64,000 bases of DNA, taken from positions 3,798,256-3,862,255 of the forward strand of contig CP030277.1 in assembly GCA_003330885.1 (NCBI GenBank). The letters are read 5' to 3'. The DNA comes from Rhodobiaceae bacterium. Its GTDB lineage: Bacteria; Pseudomonadota; Alphaproteobacteria; Parvibaculales; Parvibaculaceae. Numbering within the stretch: the first letter of the stretch is position 1; each line of letters opens with the position of its first letter. The notes below the pieces were generated by a model, which was not told the origin of the DNA, did no database searches, and was given only the letters and a program-made list of their open reading frames with translations. The translations under genes were made by a program, and so were the position numbers. Positions 26,660 to 35,862 of this stretch are shown in pieces.

Positions 26660-26675
26660 CATACTAACTAGTATG
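26660..26675. promoter_or_regulatory. Palindromic operator between TetR and hydrolase genes
   Basis: CATACT (26660-26665) and AGTATG (26670-26675) are exact reverse complements with a 4-bp spacer, in the 82-bp gap between the divergent genes. Likely bound by the double-HTH TetR protein. Confidence 0.65.
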
Positions 26676-26714
26676 AAAGAAGAAAGCAAGTCCCAAACCG
26701 AGAGGAGAATGCAC

Positions 26715-27611
26715 ATGGCACGGATCTTTTTGACGGCACTCGCTGCCTCAGCAGGTTTAATGCTCATCGCTTTTTTGGTTGGCCGGATCATGATGGCGGA
26801 CCGGGAGACCGCATCTGTTGCAGCCGCCCCGTCTGGGCCCCATGCACAGTTTGTGGAAACCCGCTCGGGCCGGGTTCATGTCTACGATCGAGGCGCGGGT
26901 CCGGTGATCTTGTTGCTGCACGGGTCGGGCCGGTCCATCGCCGACTGGCAGGAAGGCTTAGGCCCTCGCCTGAGCGAGACCCACCGGGTGATAGGGTTCG
27001 ACTATTACGGCCATGGGCTGAGTGATCGCTCACACGGGCTCTCATATGGCCATCGGCTTTGGACAGAGCAGGCTGTCGATGTGCTCGATGCGCTGGGCAT
27101 TGAGAAGGCTATCGTCGTCGGTCATTCAGTTGGTGGGGTGATCGCAGCCCGCATCGGTGCCGACTTTCCGGATCGGGTCGCTGGTGTGGTGACCATCGGC
27201 ACCGGCATGGCTTTGGATCCGGCGCAACAGCTCCTCCTGATCCCAGGCGTGGGTGAATGGATCATGGGGAGGGTGGCAGTCTTTGGCGACACATTTTCCG
27301 AGGCCCATGAAACACGGTTGGCGCAGGGTTATGCGCTGGAGGGCACTCGGGCGGCCTTTCTCACCTATGTGCGCCGGCAATATACAATCGATGGATTGCG
27401 CCTCTTATGGGGCGTGTATGAGGAAATCAAAGCGCCGGTTCTTCATGTGAGCGGAACGCGCGATCAGTCCATCCCCCATGAAGCGGCGGAGGCGCTGACG
27501 GCGCGCACCGGAGGTCAGTTCGCTGCCGTCGAAGGGGTGGGCCACGATGTGCATATCGAAGCGCCGGAGCGGCTCGCCGTTCTGATCGAAAGCTTCGCCA
27601 GCGAGAGTTGA
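26715..27611 (+). CDS. Membrane-anchored alpha/beta hydrolase
   Basis: About 298 residues. GAGGAG lies seven bases before the ATG at 26715; the earlier ATG at 26709 is too close. Residues 2-24 are a hydrophobic anchor or uncleaved signal. Catalytic parts: HGSGRSIADW, nucleophile GHSVGG, acid in SGTRDQSIPH, base in GVGHDVHIE. The divergent TetR gene probably controls it. Substrate unknown; it may work at the periplasmic face. Confidence 0.88.
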   Translation: MARIFLTALAASAGLMLIAFLVGRIMMADRETASVAAAPSGPHAQFVETRSGRVHVYDRGAGPVILLLHGSGRSIADWQEGLGPRLSETHRVIGFDYYGHGLSDRSHGLSYGHRLWTEQAVDVLDALGIEKAIVVGHSVGGVIAARIGADFPDRVAGVVTIGTGMALDPAQQLLLIPGVGEWIMGRVAVFGDTFSEAHETRLAQGYALEGTRAAFLTYVRRQYTIDGLRLLWGVYEEIKAPVLHVSGTRDQSIPHEAAEALTARTGGQFAAVEGVGHDVHIEAPERLAVLIESFASES

Positions 27612-27678
27612 ACCAGACCCTTGCTCCTCATTGCTGCGGGGGGTACTGCTACAGGTCTGGATGTCGGGGAGCAAAGCC

Positions 27679-28119
27679 ATGCGGTATTTTGACGATTTTG
27701 AAGTTGGTGAGCGATGGCCGATTGAGGCCACGTATGCGATGACCGAAAAGGAAATCGTCTCCTTTGCGGAAAAGTGGGATCCACAACCCTTTCACGTCGA
27801 CAAAGATGCCGCAGCGAAGAGCATCTACGGGACGCTCACCGCCTGCGGCTCGCACATTCAAAGCGTTGTGCTGCGCCTGGCCCAAGGCTTGCCCCACGAA
27901 ACGGCTGTGCTCGGCGCGCTGGGGTATGACGAGGTGCGCTTTCACAAAGCAGCGAAGCTCAATGATCTGCTCTCGCTCACCATCGAGTGCATCGAAACCA
28001 AGCCAAGTTCCTCAAAGCCTGATCGAGGCATTGTGAAAAACCAGCACATTCTCAAAAATCAGGACGGCGAAACCGTCTTCACTCAAACCACGACATTGCT
28101 CATTTCCCGAAAGGCGTGA
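27679..28119 (+). CDS. MaoC-like hotdog dehydratase
   Basis: About 146 residues. YFDDFEVGERWPIEATYAMTEKEIVSFAEKWDPQPFHVD is the usual start of a single-domain MaoC protein, quoted here as its parts FDDFEVGE and WDPQPFHVD; the Asp and His of the active site are kept. GGGGAG precedes the ATG at 27679; an ATG at 27661 is also in frame. It probably hydrates an enoyl-CoA. It may be cotranscribed with the hydrolase 67 bp upstream. Confidence 0.87.
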   Translation: MRYFDDFEVGERWPIEATYAMTEKEIVSFAEKWDPQPFHVDKDAAAKSIYGTLTACGSHIQSVVLRLAQGLPHETAVLGALGYDEVRFHKAAKLNDLLSLTIECIETKPSSSKPDRGIVKNQHILKNQDGETVFTQTTTLLISRKA

Positions 28120-28170
28120 GGCAGGGAAGTGGGATTTTCCGCATCCCGTCTTCGCCCGAATCTGTGAAGT

Positions 28171-28716
28171 CTAAAGGCGTATCCTGCCGAGCATCAGAAG
28201 TAGTTCGTCTCGCCGCGTAGGTCGCAGGCAGTCGATATCGGTCCTCTCCGCGAAGTCGGCGAGATGGCGCTGATCGAAGACTGTTCCCTCCGCCAGGGCC
28301 GTTTTGATGTTTGAAAGCAGCGCGTCGCCGATTGTGAGCAGTCTCGGGCGGATGTCAGTCTTAAGGTCGGGCACACGGGTAGGCGGCACCGCGTGTCCAC
28401 CCTTCCAGCGCTCGATCCAACAATGTTGGATCTCTTTTGCTGCCGTGATCTGCATATTGAAGAAAGACCTCGCGCCCTCTGGGTCGAGGCCCAGCTTCAC
28501 CGCAGCGTCAATTGATTTCTGAAGAACCACGGTCTCCCGCTCAAGGTCTTCGACCGGCGTACCGTTGGCCCTTTTCCAGGCTGCCACAGATTTCATCAGC
28601 TGAAGTCGCTCGCCGATCTGCTCGAAGACGGCATTGGCCCTTGGATCGGCGGAGACTGGCTGGACGAAGACGAGAAGCAGGGTGGCCAGCACCCCGACGA
28701 ACACAGATGTTTTCAT
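28171..28716 (-). CDS. Secreted chorismate mutase (AroQ-gamma type)
   Basis: 181 residues with a signal peptide (cleavage after VSA-DP, about residue 23-24). The mature part fits the periplasmic chorismate mutase plan: Arg in GERLQLMKSVAAWKRANG, then a helix with FFNMQITAAKEIQHCWIERW. It would convert chorismate to prephenate outside the cytoplasm. The cellular purpose of secreted mutases is unclear. It stands alone, convergent with the MaoC gene. Confidence 0.85.
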   Translation of the reverse strand: MKTSVFVGVLATLLLVFVQPVSADPRANAVFEQIGERLQLMKSVAAWKRANGTPVEDLERETVVLQKSIDAAVKLGLDPEGARSFFNMQITAAKEIQHCWIERWKGGHAVPPTRVPDLKTDIRPRLLTIGDALLSNIKTALAEGTVFDQRHLADFAERTDIDCLRPTRRDELLLMLGRIRL

Positions 28717-28784
28717 GATGGCGGTAGCATTGTCGCGCTAGCCACAAAGAGCAAGCAAGAATTCCGGGGTTGGTATGCTAGTGC

Positions 28785-29987
28785 CTAAAGCCCCAATACC
28801 AGCTTCGCCATGATGTTTCGCTGAACCTCATTAGAGCCGCCATAGATGGAGCCTGCCCGATTGTTGAGATAGGCAGGCACAGCTGTCATCGCTTCAGCCG
28901 CGCCAATGGGCTCCACATTGGAGCCGGTCATGCGCGCGTCTTTTTGATCCGGCGTTGCGTAATAATGGATCGCTTCAACGGCGAGTTCATCGACGCGCTG
29001 GCGCATCTCCGTGCCACAGGTTTTCAGCATGGAGGAGGCCGGTCCCGGGTTTTGCCCAGACGACATGGCTGAGAGAATACGGTGTTCCGTAATCTCCAGC
29101 GCTTTGATGGCGATCTCCGTGTCAGCGAGCTTTGCGGCAAAAGCGGAGTCATCCATAAGCGTGCCGCCGCTGCCGGTCATTTCTTTGGAGGCAAGGGCGC
29201 GCACCTTTTGAGCCCCAATCTCAAGCCCCGGTGCAGATGAGCCGCCACGTTCAAACTCAAGCAGGTATTTGGCGACCGTCCAGCCGTCATTTTCTTCGCC
29301 GACACGGTTGGCAACGGGCACCCGTACGTCGTCAAAGAACACCTGATTGACTTCATGATCGCCGGCCATGGTGATGATGGGCTCCACCTTGATGCCCGGC
29401 GTATCCATATCGATCAGAATGAAAGTGATGCCCTGCTGTGGTTTACCTGATCCATCGGTGCGGACCAGGCAGAACATACGGTTGGCGAATTGCGCATGGG
29501 TCGTCCAGATTTTCGTCCCGTTGATGACATAGTCGTCCCCGTCGCGCGCAGCCTTGCATTGAAGCGAGGCAAGGTCAGAGCCCGACCCCGGTTCGGAATA
29601 TCCCTGACACCAATAGTCTTCACCAGACAGCATGCGCGGCAGATAGAAATCCTTCTGTTCCTGCGTGCCATACTTCATCAAGACCGGGCCGCACATGCGC
29701 AAGCCCATGGGTGCGATGTGGGGTGTTTCTGCACGCGCGCATTCCGACGCGAAAATATACTTCTGCATGTCGGTCCAGCCGGTGCCGCCATATTCTTTCG
29801 GCCAGCTGGGGGCGACCCACCCCTTGGCATGAAGCGCTTTGTGCCAGGGCATATTGTCGTGATAGTCGGTGAAGACAGAAGTGGTGAGCCGTCCTGCTTC
29901 ACGCATGCTCTCCGTCAGCGTTTCATCAAGAAACGCACGAACCTCATCACGAAAAGCGGCATCCTCAGGCGCGAGCGCAAGGTCCAT
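28785..29987 (-). CDS. Acyl-CoA dehydrogenase
   Basis: 400 residues. Signatures: GYSEPGSGSDLASLQ, INGTKIWTTHAQFAN, and C-terminal GSIYGGSNEVQRNIMAK. The long N-terminal APSWPKEYGGTGW motif marks the FadE17/CaiA-like branch often used on bulky, steroid or branched substrates. GGAGAG precedes the ATG. It lies 23 bp after a close paralogue and is probably cotranscribed with it; a heteromeric complex is possible. Confidence 0.93.
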   Translation of the reverse strand: MDLALAPEDAAFRDEVRAFLDETLTESMREAGRLTTSVFTDYHDNMPWHKALHAKGWVAPSWPKEYGGTGWTDMQKYIFASECARAETPHIAPMGLRMCGPVLMKYGTQEQKDFYLPRMLSGEDYWCQGYSEPGSGSDLASLQCKAARDGDDYVINGTKIWTTHAQFANRMFCLVRTDGSGKPQQGITFILIDMDTPGIKVEPIITMAGDHEVNQVFFDDVRVPVANRVGEENDGWTVAKYLLEFERGGSSAPGLEIGAQKVRALASKEMTGSGGTLMDDSAFAAKLADTEIAIKALEITEHRILSAMSSGQNPGPASSMLKTCGTEMRQRVDELAVEAIHYYATPDQKDARMTGSNVEPIGAAEAMTAVPAYLNNRAGSIYGGSNEVQRNIMAKLVLGL

Positions 29988-30010
29988 AGGAACTCTCCTT
30001 GGTAGAGCTG

Positions 30011-31216
30011 TTAAAGGCCGAGAACGGCCTTCGCCATAATGTTGCGCTGAACTTCGTTAGAGCCACCAAAGATCGTATTCGCCCGGCCGTTCATATATTT
30101 CGGCACAACCATCAAAGTATGGTCGGGGCCAACCGGTGCAACATTTGAGCCCCAGGTCCGAGCTTCCATCACGTGTGGTGCGATATAGTGGGAAATCGCC
30201 TCGACACCAAGTTCCGTAATGGTTTGAGTCATGGTGGAGCCGCGCAGCTTGATCATAGACGCCGCTGCACCCGGGTTCTGGCCTGATGACAGCGACGACA
30301 TGATCCGGTGTTCTGTGAACTCGACCGCCGTCACTTCAACTTCTGCCTCATCAACTTTGCGACGGAAGGCGGGGTCATCAATCAGGGCACCCTCGCCATC
30401 TGATACTTCTTGGCCGGCAATGTTTTTCAAGCGGTTGAGCGCATTGCGAAGGTTGGCGCCATGGGCAGACCCGCCCCGCTCAAACTCCAACAGATATTTC
30501 GCGACCGTCCAGCCGTTATTCTCTTCGCCAATGCGGTTGGCTTTCGGCACGCGCACATCATCAAAGAAAACCTGGTTCACTTCATGATCGCCGGAGATGG
30601 TGATGATGGGTTCAACAGAGATGCCAGGCAGGTCCATCGGGAAGACGATAAAGGAAATGCCTTCCTGTCTTTTGCCTTCGCTGCTGGTGCGCACCAGGCA
30701 GAACATGTGGTTGGCGAAGTGCGCGCCCGTTGTCCAGATCTTCGTGCCGTTGATGATATAGTCGTCGCCATCAGAAACAGCTTTGGTTTGAAGAGAGGCA
30801 AGGTCAGAACCCGAGCCAGGTTCGGAATATCCCTGACACCACCAATGCGTGCCGTCCAGAATTTTAGGCAGATACTTCGCGCGCTGCTCGTCGGTGCCAT
30901 GACCCATGAGCGTCGGTCCAACCATGGAAAGACCCATAGAGCTCAACCCCGGTGCGCCAGCGGCGGCGCACTCGGAAGCAAAAATAAACTTCTGCATCAC
31001 GGTCCAGCCTGTGCCGCCAAATTCCTTCGGCCAGCTCGGCGCTGCCCAACCTTGAGCATTCAGCGTTTTCAGCCATTCAACCCGCAACGGATGATCGGTT
31101 AGGATGCCGCTGGTGAGCCGCGCATGTGCTTTCAGCTGGTCGGTGAGCTTCTCATCGAGAAAGGCGCGCACTTCATCACGAAAGGCAGCTTCTTCGGGTT
31201 TCATTGCCAGATCCAT
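30011..31216 (-). CDS. Acyl-CoA dehydrogenase (paralogue of the next gene)
   Basis: 401 residues, the same plan as the neighbour at 28785: APSWPKEFGGTGW, GYSEPGSGSDLASLQ, INGTKIWTTGAHFAN and GGSNEVQRNIMAKAVLGL. The two differ mainly in the middle helices (about 230-350). GGAGACGAG precedes the ATG. First gene of the two-gene unit, divergent from an SDR gene. Confidence 0.93.
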   Translation of the reverse strand: MDLAMKPEEAAFRDEVRAFLDEKLTDQLKAHARLTSGILTDHPLRVEWLKTLNAQGWAAPSWPKEFGGTGWTVMQKFIFASECAAAGAPGLSSMGLSMVGPTLMGHGTDEQRAKYLPKILDGTHWWCQGYSEPGSGSDLASLQTKAVSDGDDYIINGTKIWTTGAHFANHMFCLVRTSSEGKRQEGISFIVFPMDLPGISVEPIITISGDHEVNQVFFDDVRVPKANRIGEENNGWTVAKYLLEFERGGSAHGANLRNALNRLKNIAGQEVSDGEGALIDDPAFRRKVDEAEVEVTAVEFTEHRIMSSLSSGQNPGAAASMIKLRGSTMTQTITELGVEAISHYIAPHVMEARTWGSNVAPVGPDHTLMVVPKYMNGRANTIFGGSNEVQRNIMAKAVLGL

Positions 31217-31385
31217 GGATCTCGTCTCCTCCGTTTGCGTCAGGGCACTTTGGCCTCTTTTGCTGACATTCTAGCGCACATGGGCAAAGACACCAAAGAA
31301 GCAGTATGAAGCTGTCCTTTCGCCTTTCTGCCCTTGCGTCAAACAGATAGAGTTCGGGCAATCTGAAACCGGAGGAAATGTCAAA

Positions 31386-32156
31386 ATGGATCTAGGACTT
31401 AAAGGTAAGCGTGCTGTGATATTGGGCGGAACGCGCGGCATTGGGCGAGCGATCACTGACCTGTTGGCGGACGAAGGGACCAATGTGGCTATTTGTGCCC
31501 GCAATCAGGAACAGATTGATGAGGCGGTGTCGGCGCTTAAGAACAAGGGCATCAATGCTTTTGGAAAGTCCGTCGACATTGCCGATGGACCAGCACTTCA
31601 GGCATGGGTTGGCGAAGCAGCAAAAGATCTCGGTGGTATCGACATCCTGATCTCAAATGCCAGCGCTTTGAGCGCCGGGAACGAAGAAGCCAACTGGCAG
31701 GCAGGCTTTGATGTGGATGTCATGGGTGCGCAACGTTCCATCACATCAGCACTCCCACATCTCGAAAAGTCGGCAGCAGCAGGTGGTGATGCGTCTATCG
31801 TCATCATCTCGTCAGTGTCTGCGGCAGAAACAAGTCATCCCAATGCCTATGGCGCGATGAAGGCGGCACTCATTCATGTCGCGAAAGGCTTTGCGAAGCA
31901 ATATGCAGACAAGCATGTCCGGTGCAATGTTGTGTCCCCTGGGACTGTCTATTTCAAAGGTGGCGTCTGGCACATGATCGAAGAAAACATGCCTGATGTT
32001 TATAAGGATGCCATGTCAAACAACCCCATGGGTCGGATGGCGTCACCAGAAGATATCGCCAATGCAACCGTCTTCCTTTCATCGCCCCGGTCCAGTTTTA
32101 CAACGGGCATCAATATGGTTGTCGATGGGGCATATACCACCCGGGTAAACTTCTAG
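31386..32156 (+). CDS. Short-chain dehydrogenase/reductase
   Basis: 256 residues. Cofactor motif GGTRGIG at 14-20, structural SNAS near 90-93, and catalytic Ser143, Tyr155 and Lys159 (AYGAMK). No acidic residue right after strand 2 beyond CARN, which favours NADP(H), though this is only a hint. GGAGGAAA precedes the ATG. Divergent from the acyl-CoA dehydrogenase pair; a 3-hydroxyacyl-CoA or alcohol substrate would fit. Confidence 0.92.
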   Translation: MDLGLKGKRAVILGGTRGIGRAITDLLADEGTNVAICARNQEQIDEAVSALKNKGINAFGKSVDIADGPALQAWVGEAAKDLGGIDILISNASALSAGNEEANWQAGFDVDVMGAQRSITSALPHLEKSAAAGGDASIVIISSVSAAETSHPNAYGAMKAALIHVAKGFAKQYADKHVRCNVVSPGTVYFKGGVWHMIEENMPDVYKDAMSNNPMGRMASPEDIANATVFLSSPRSSFTTGINMVVDGAYTTRVNF

Positions 32157-32168
32157 GACTTTGCCAGC

Positions 32169-33359
32169 TTAGGCTGAAGACGGTGCAGAGCCATCGTCTT
32201 CAGACCACCTGGCTGCTTCATGACAAAGACGGGCAATCACCTGGTCGAGACTGGTTGGGGCAATGCCTCTATAAAAACCGACAATCTCGCGAATGATATC
32301 CTGAACAGGTTTTTCAGACGTCCCGTGATGGGGCTTCTGGCTTTCCTCGGCGATGCGTTTGATGGCAGCGACAAGCGCGAAGCGAAAATAGGGTGGAAGA
32401 CCGCTCTCGCGGTAGAGATTGCCAAGGACCTCCGTCCCTGCACCATGAAAAGCACGGGCCACTTCGTCATAAGGACGATTTGTGAGCACGTGAAACGCCG
32501 CCATTGAAAATTCCAGCGATCCTCCACATGTCATGCGGAGAAGGAGAGAGGGTGTCAGATCATTGTGTCCGTTCAGCGTGGTAGCAAGCCCTATGAGCTC
32601 TTCAAGCGTAGCATCAGCGTTTGATGCTGAGCGAGACAGGGCATCTTCCATCGCCGCATTGACGATGGCATCAGCCATTTGCGGAGGCAGTGCATGGGTT
32701 TCGATCAGCGTTTGGCGGACCGATGACCCGATTGCCCGATCAAAGCGATCCGTCAGAATGATCTTATGACACTGAGCCACGACGGGCGCGCTCAACCCCT
32801 GACGCGCTGATACCAGGGTGAGCATGCGTCCATCCAGATCATCGCGGGCAAACAGGGCGCCATACCCATCTTCATCAATCTTCGCACTTGTGTTTGAGAG
32901 GATCGTTTCAACGGCACGGCGTTTGCCGGTCCTCAACAGGGGTCCGGACACGGCTTCTGTGAGGTCGGGACGCGTTGCAATGCTGATCTGAGCTTGCTCA
33001 TCAGCCGCGCCACTCTCAATCAGATCAACCAAAAAACCCTCTGTCAGAACCGATGATCTCTCTAAAACCGGGCTGGCTACATCTGATACGTCTGCAGCCA
33101 ACCTCTCAGCAACAGCGGGCGGTAAGAAAGGATAGTCGGCGATCGCACGGGCAACAGATGCCCGCACCTGTTGCTCCGCATCCAGGCTGAGAGTTGCGAG
33201 GATGTCGTGGGCCTGCCGTCTGTCGTCTTCAGCGAGGTCTGATCTGGACGTGAGCGCGCCGAGGGCTTCAGCTGCTGTCAGCTTGCCATCCAAACTGCCT
33301 GTGGCATCAGCCTTTAGCGGGTCGGTTCTGTCCTCTGCCGATTTGTCTTCTCTGCTCAT
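32169..33359 (-). CDS. DUF2336 domain-containing protein
   Basis: 396 residues of HEAT-like alpha-helical repeats (repeated LxxLxSRSDL..., IATRPDLTE, LFARDDLDG units), matching the DUF2336 family widespread in alphaproteobacteria. Cytoplasmic, no known enzymatic motif; function unknown. GGAGAG precedes the ATG. It converges with the SDR gene. Confidence 0.82.
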   Translation of the reverse strand: MSREDKSAEDRTDPLKADATGSLDGKLTAAEALGALTSRSDLAEDDRRQAHDILATLSLDAEQQVRASVARAIADYPFLPPAVAERLAADVSDVASPVLERSSVLTEGFLVDLIESGAADEQAQISIATRPDLTEAVSGPLLRTGKRRAVETILSNTSAKIDEDGYGALFARDDLDGRMLTLVSARQGLSAPVVAQCHKIILTDRFDRAIGSSVRQTLIETHALPPQMADAIVNAAMEDALSRSASNADATLEELIGLATTLNGHNDLTPSLLLRMTCGGSLEFSMAAFHVLTNRPYDEVARAFHGAGTEVLGNLYRESGLPPYFRFALVAAIKRIAEESQKPHHGTSEKPVQDIIREIVGFYRGIAPTSLDQVIARLCHEAARWSEDDGSAPSSA

Positions 33360-33537
33360 GCGGCTCTCCAGATAGGAATATCTAGAGTGCCAAGCGGGTA
33401 TTAAGGCCTGTTTAATGTTTCACCATCTGCCCCGAATTCGCGCCCAACCGTCACATAAGTTTCGCACGCAAGGTTAATAAATTTGCCTAGCTTCCTCGAG
33501 ACGACAGACAAAGACCAGAAGACGAGGACATTTCCGT

Positions 33538-35067
33538 ATGCGCGCACTTTCATTGGCGGCCCTGCTCGCAGGTTCAGCACTTTTGACGGGCCCGGCCTGG
33601 AGCAGTGACAGGCTGACTTTCACCCCTCTTACCACCTATGAAACTGGTGTGTTTGATGAAGGTGCTGCGGAAATCGTGGTGTATTCCGCTGAGACGCAAA
33701 AGCTCTTTGTTGTGAACGCAGATGCAGGCGAAGTGGACGTGCTGGATATTTCCGACCCAACGTCGCCGGCAAAGGTCAACACGCTAAGCACTAAAGCGCA
33801 TGGCAAAGGGGTGAACTCCGTTGCTGTACATGGTGACCTCGTTGCCGTAGCCGTGGTCGGTCCGTCAAAACAAGAGGCAGGCAAACTTGTTTTCTTCGAC
33901 CTTGACGGCAATGAGAAAGGGGTTGTCTCTGTTGGTGCGAACCCTGACATGGTGACATTTACGCCTGACGGAGCTTACGCATTGGTTGCCAATGAAGGCG
34001 AGCCATCAAAGGACTACACCAACGACCCGGAAGGAACTGTGAGTGTCATCACCGTTGCGGATATGACAGTGCGCACAGCAGATTTTTCAGGCTTTGAGTC
34101 TGTGCCAGAGGGCATGCGGATCGTGAAACCTGGAAGTTCTATCGCCGCCGATGTTGAGCCAGAGTACGTTGCGGTATCGGCGGACGGCTCGACAGCCTAT
34201 GTCACCTTGCAGGAGAATAATGGCATCGCGGTCGTTGATGTCGCGAGCGCTCAAGTGACGAGCCTTCTGGGGCTTGGCTACAAAGACCATTCGCAAATTC
34301 CGTTGGATGCATCGAACAAGGACGGTGGTACGAACATCAAGACTTGGCCTGTGATGGGCATGTACCAGCCGGACTCCATCGTCTCCTTTGAAGTTGCGGG
34401 TCAGACTTACCTGATGACCGCTAATGAAGGCGACGCGAAAGACTATGACGGATGGTCTGAAGAAACCCGGGTCGCGAAGCTCACGCTTGACCCAACCGCG
34501 TTTCCAAATGCAGCCGTCCTGCAGGAAAGCGGAAATCTGGGGCGTCTGAAAACCACCACAAGCATGGGCGACATAGATGGCGATGGAGATCATGATGTCA
34601 TCTATTCTTACGGCGCCCGGTCGTTTTCCATCTGGTCGACCACAGGCGAGCTGGTGTTTGATTCAGCTGATGATTTTGAGCGCATCACCGCGGCCCGTCT
34701 GGGGCGCGACTTTAACTCCACCAATGATGAGAATGACAAGGGCGACAATCGCTCCGATGACAAGGGGCCTGAACCTGAAGCACTGACAGTGGGCAAGATC
34801 GGCGGTAAGACGATTGCCTTTATCGGCCTTGAGCGTGTTGGCGGCGTGATGGCTTATGACGTGAGTGATCCTGCGAACGCTGAGTTTCTCGGCTATCACA
34901 ATAATCGCAACTTTTCGGGCAACGCAGAGGCAGGCAAAGCAGGCGATCTGGGACCGGAAGGCATGGCCTTCATTCCTGCCCGCCAATCACCCAACGGCAA
35001 AGACCTATTGGCCGTCGCCAATGAAGTGAGTGGCACTACGTCAATTTTCGAAATCACATTGAACTGA
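33538..35067 (+). CDS. Choice-of-anchor I family exported beta-propeller protein
   Basis: 509 residues with a signal peptide (cleaved after PAWS-S, about residue 22). The beta-propeller features DVLDISDPTSP, NPDMVTFTPDGAYALVANEGEPS and EPEYVAVSADGSTAYVTLQENN, then TANEGDAKDY and GPEPEALTVG, are typical of the choice-of-anchor I / phytase-like exported proteins, some of which are phosphatases. Periplasmic or secreted. A convergent terminator follows. Confidence 0.85.
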   Translation: MRALSLAALLAGSALLTGPAWSSDRLTFTPLTTYETGVFDEGAAEIVVYSAETQKLFVVNADAGEVDVLDISDPTSPAKVNTLSTKAHGKGVNSVAVHGDLVAVAVVGPSKQEAGKLVFFDLDGNEKGVVSVGANPDMVTFTPDGAYALVANEGEPSKDYTNDPEGTVSVITVADMTVRTADFSGFESVPEGMRIVKPGSSIAADVEPEYVAVSADGSTAYVTLQENNGIAVVDVASAQVTSLLGLGYKDHSQIPLDASNKDGGTNIKTWPVMGMYQPDSIVSFEVAGQTYLMTANEGDAKDYDGWSEETRVAKLTLDPTAFPNAAVLQESGNLGRLKTTTSMGDIDGDGDHDVIYSYGARSFSIWSTTGELVFDSADDFERITAARLGRDFNSTNDENDKGDNRSDDKGPEPEALTVGKIGGKTIAFIGLERVGGVMAYDVSDPANAEFLGYHNNRNFSGNAEAGKAGDLGPEGMAFIPARQSPNGKDLLAVANEVSGTTSIFEITLN

Positions 35068-35090
35068 TGCACTTGGCTGTTGCGTAGGGA

Positions 35091-35121
35091 GCGGCGCGGT
35101 GCGTATTACCGTGCCGCTTTT
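35091..35121 (+). terminator. Rho-independent terminator
   Basis: GCGGC-G-CGGT (35091-35100) pairs with ACCG-T-GCCGC (35108-35117), followed by four T. It overlaps the last codons of the convergent amidotransferase gene. Confidence 0.7.
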
Positions 35122-35849
35122 GCCTCTTCACAAACCGCCAACCATCTGCGCATCACGGTGCGCGCAAAACCTGCTTGGGGCTTGTGATAGGTGGCGACGT
35201 CTTTCTCCATCTGTGCGATATGGGGGGCAGGTTCGTCCTTGAGCTCTGCCGCATGGAGTTTTGCCCAGTTCATGAGCGTAGGTTGGTCGAGTTCCAGGTG
35301 GAACTGCAGCCCCCAATTCAGATCGCCTATTCTGAAAGCTTGCCCAGGACAGTCGGGACGGGTGGAGAGTGGTACAGCACCATCTGGAAGATCAAACGTA
35401 TCGCCGTGCCATTGCATCAAGGGAAGGTCCGGTGGGCTGTCTTTTAGGAGAATATCTTCCTGCGCGGTGGGAAGCCAGGTTTGCGGAAGGAACCCCCATT
35501 CTGTATGCCCGAGAGGCTTCACACCGCCACCATGGGCATCTGCCAGAAGTTGAGCACCGAAACAAACGCCCATTACGGGTTTGCGGGCAACATTAAAAGC
35601 TCGGAGCAATTGTCGTGTCTGATCGACGAAGGGATAATCAGCTTCATCAAGAATGCTCATCGCGCCACCGAGCACAACGAGGCCATCAAAGCCATCTGGA
35701 CTGGTTGGTACGGAGCCCGGCAGTTCCAGATCGTGGCTGATGTCTTTATAGGGCACGAGTACGCTCGGCCGATGACCTTGCGCTTGTGTCTCCTCCAGGA
35801 GAACGCCAGGTGGGGAGCCTTCATCGTTCATAAGGAAGAGAATGCGCAC
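35106..35849 (-). CDS. Class I glutamine amidotransferase-like protein
   Basis: 247 residues. Nucleophile Cys96 in MGVCFGAQLLA and the histidine in LQFHLELD give the triad. The start is GTG at 35849 with GGAGAC before it. Stand-alone GATase1 proteins of this type may use gamma-glutamyl compounds or ammonia release; the exact reaction is unknown. It lies 13 bp downstream of the carbonic anhydrase gene on the same strand. Confidence 0.88.
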   Translation of the reverse strand: MRILFLMNDEGSPPGVLLEETQAQGHRPSVLVPYKDISHDLELPGSVPTSPDGFDGLVVLGGAMSILDEADYPFVDQTRQLLRAFNVARKPVMGVCFGAQLLADAHGGGVKPLGHTEWGFLPQTWLPTAQEDILLKDSPPDLPLMQWHGDTFDLPDGAVPLSTRPDCPGQAFRIGDLNWGLQFHLELDQPTLMNWAKLHAAELKDEPAPHIAQMEKDVATYHKPQAGFARTVMRRWLAVCEEAKAAR

Positions 35850-35862
35850 ATATGTCTCCGGG

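Noticed and set aside
33440..33480. Possible Pho box before the choice-of-anchor I gene
   Set aside because: The CGTCACATAAGTTTCGCA stretch only loosely resembles the 7-4-7 Pho box; too many mismatches to call.
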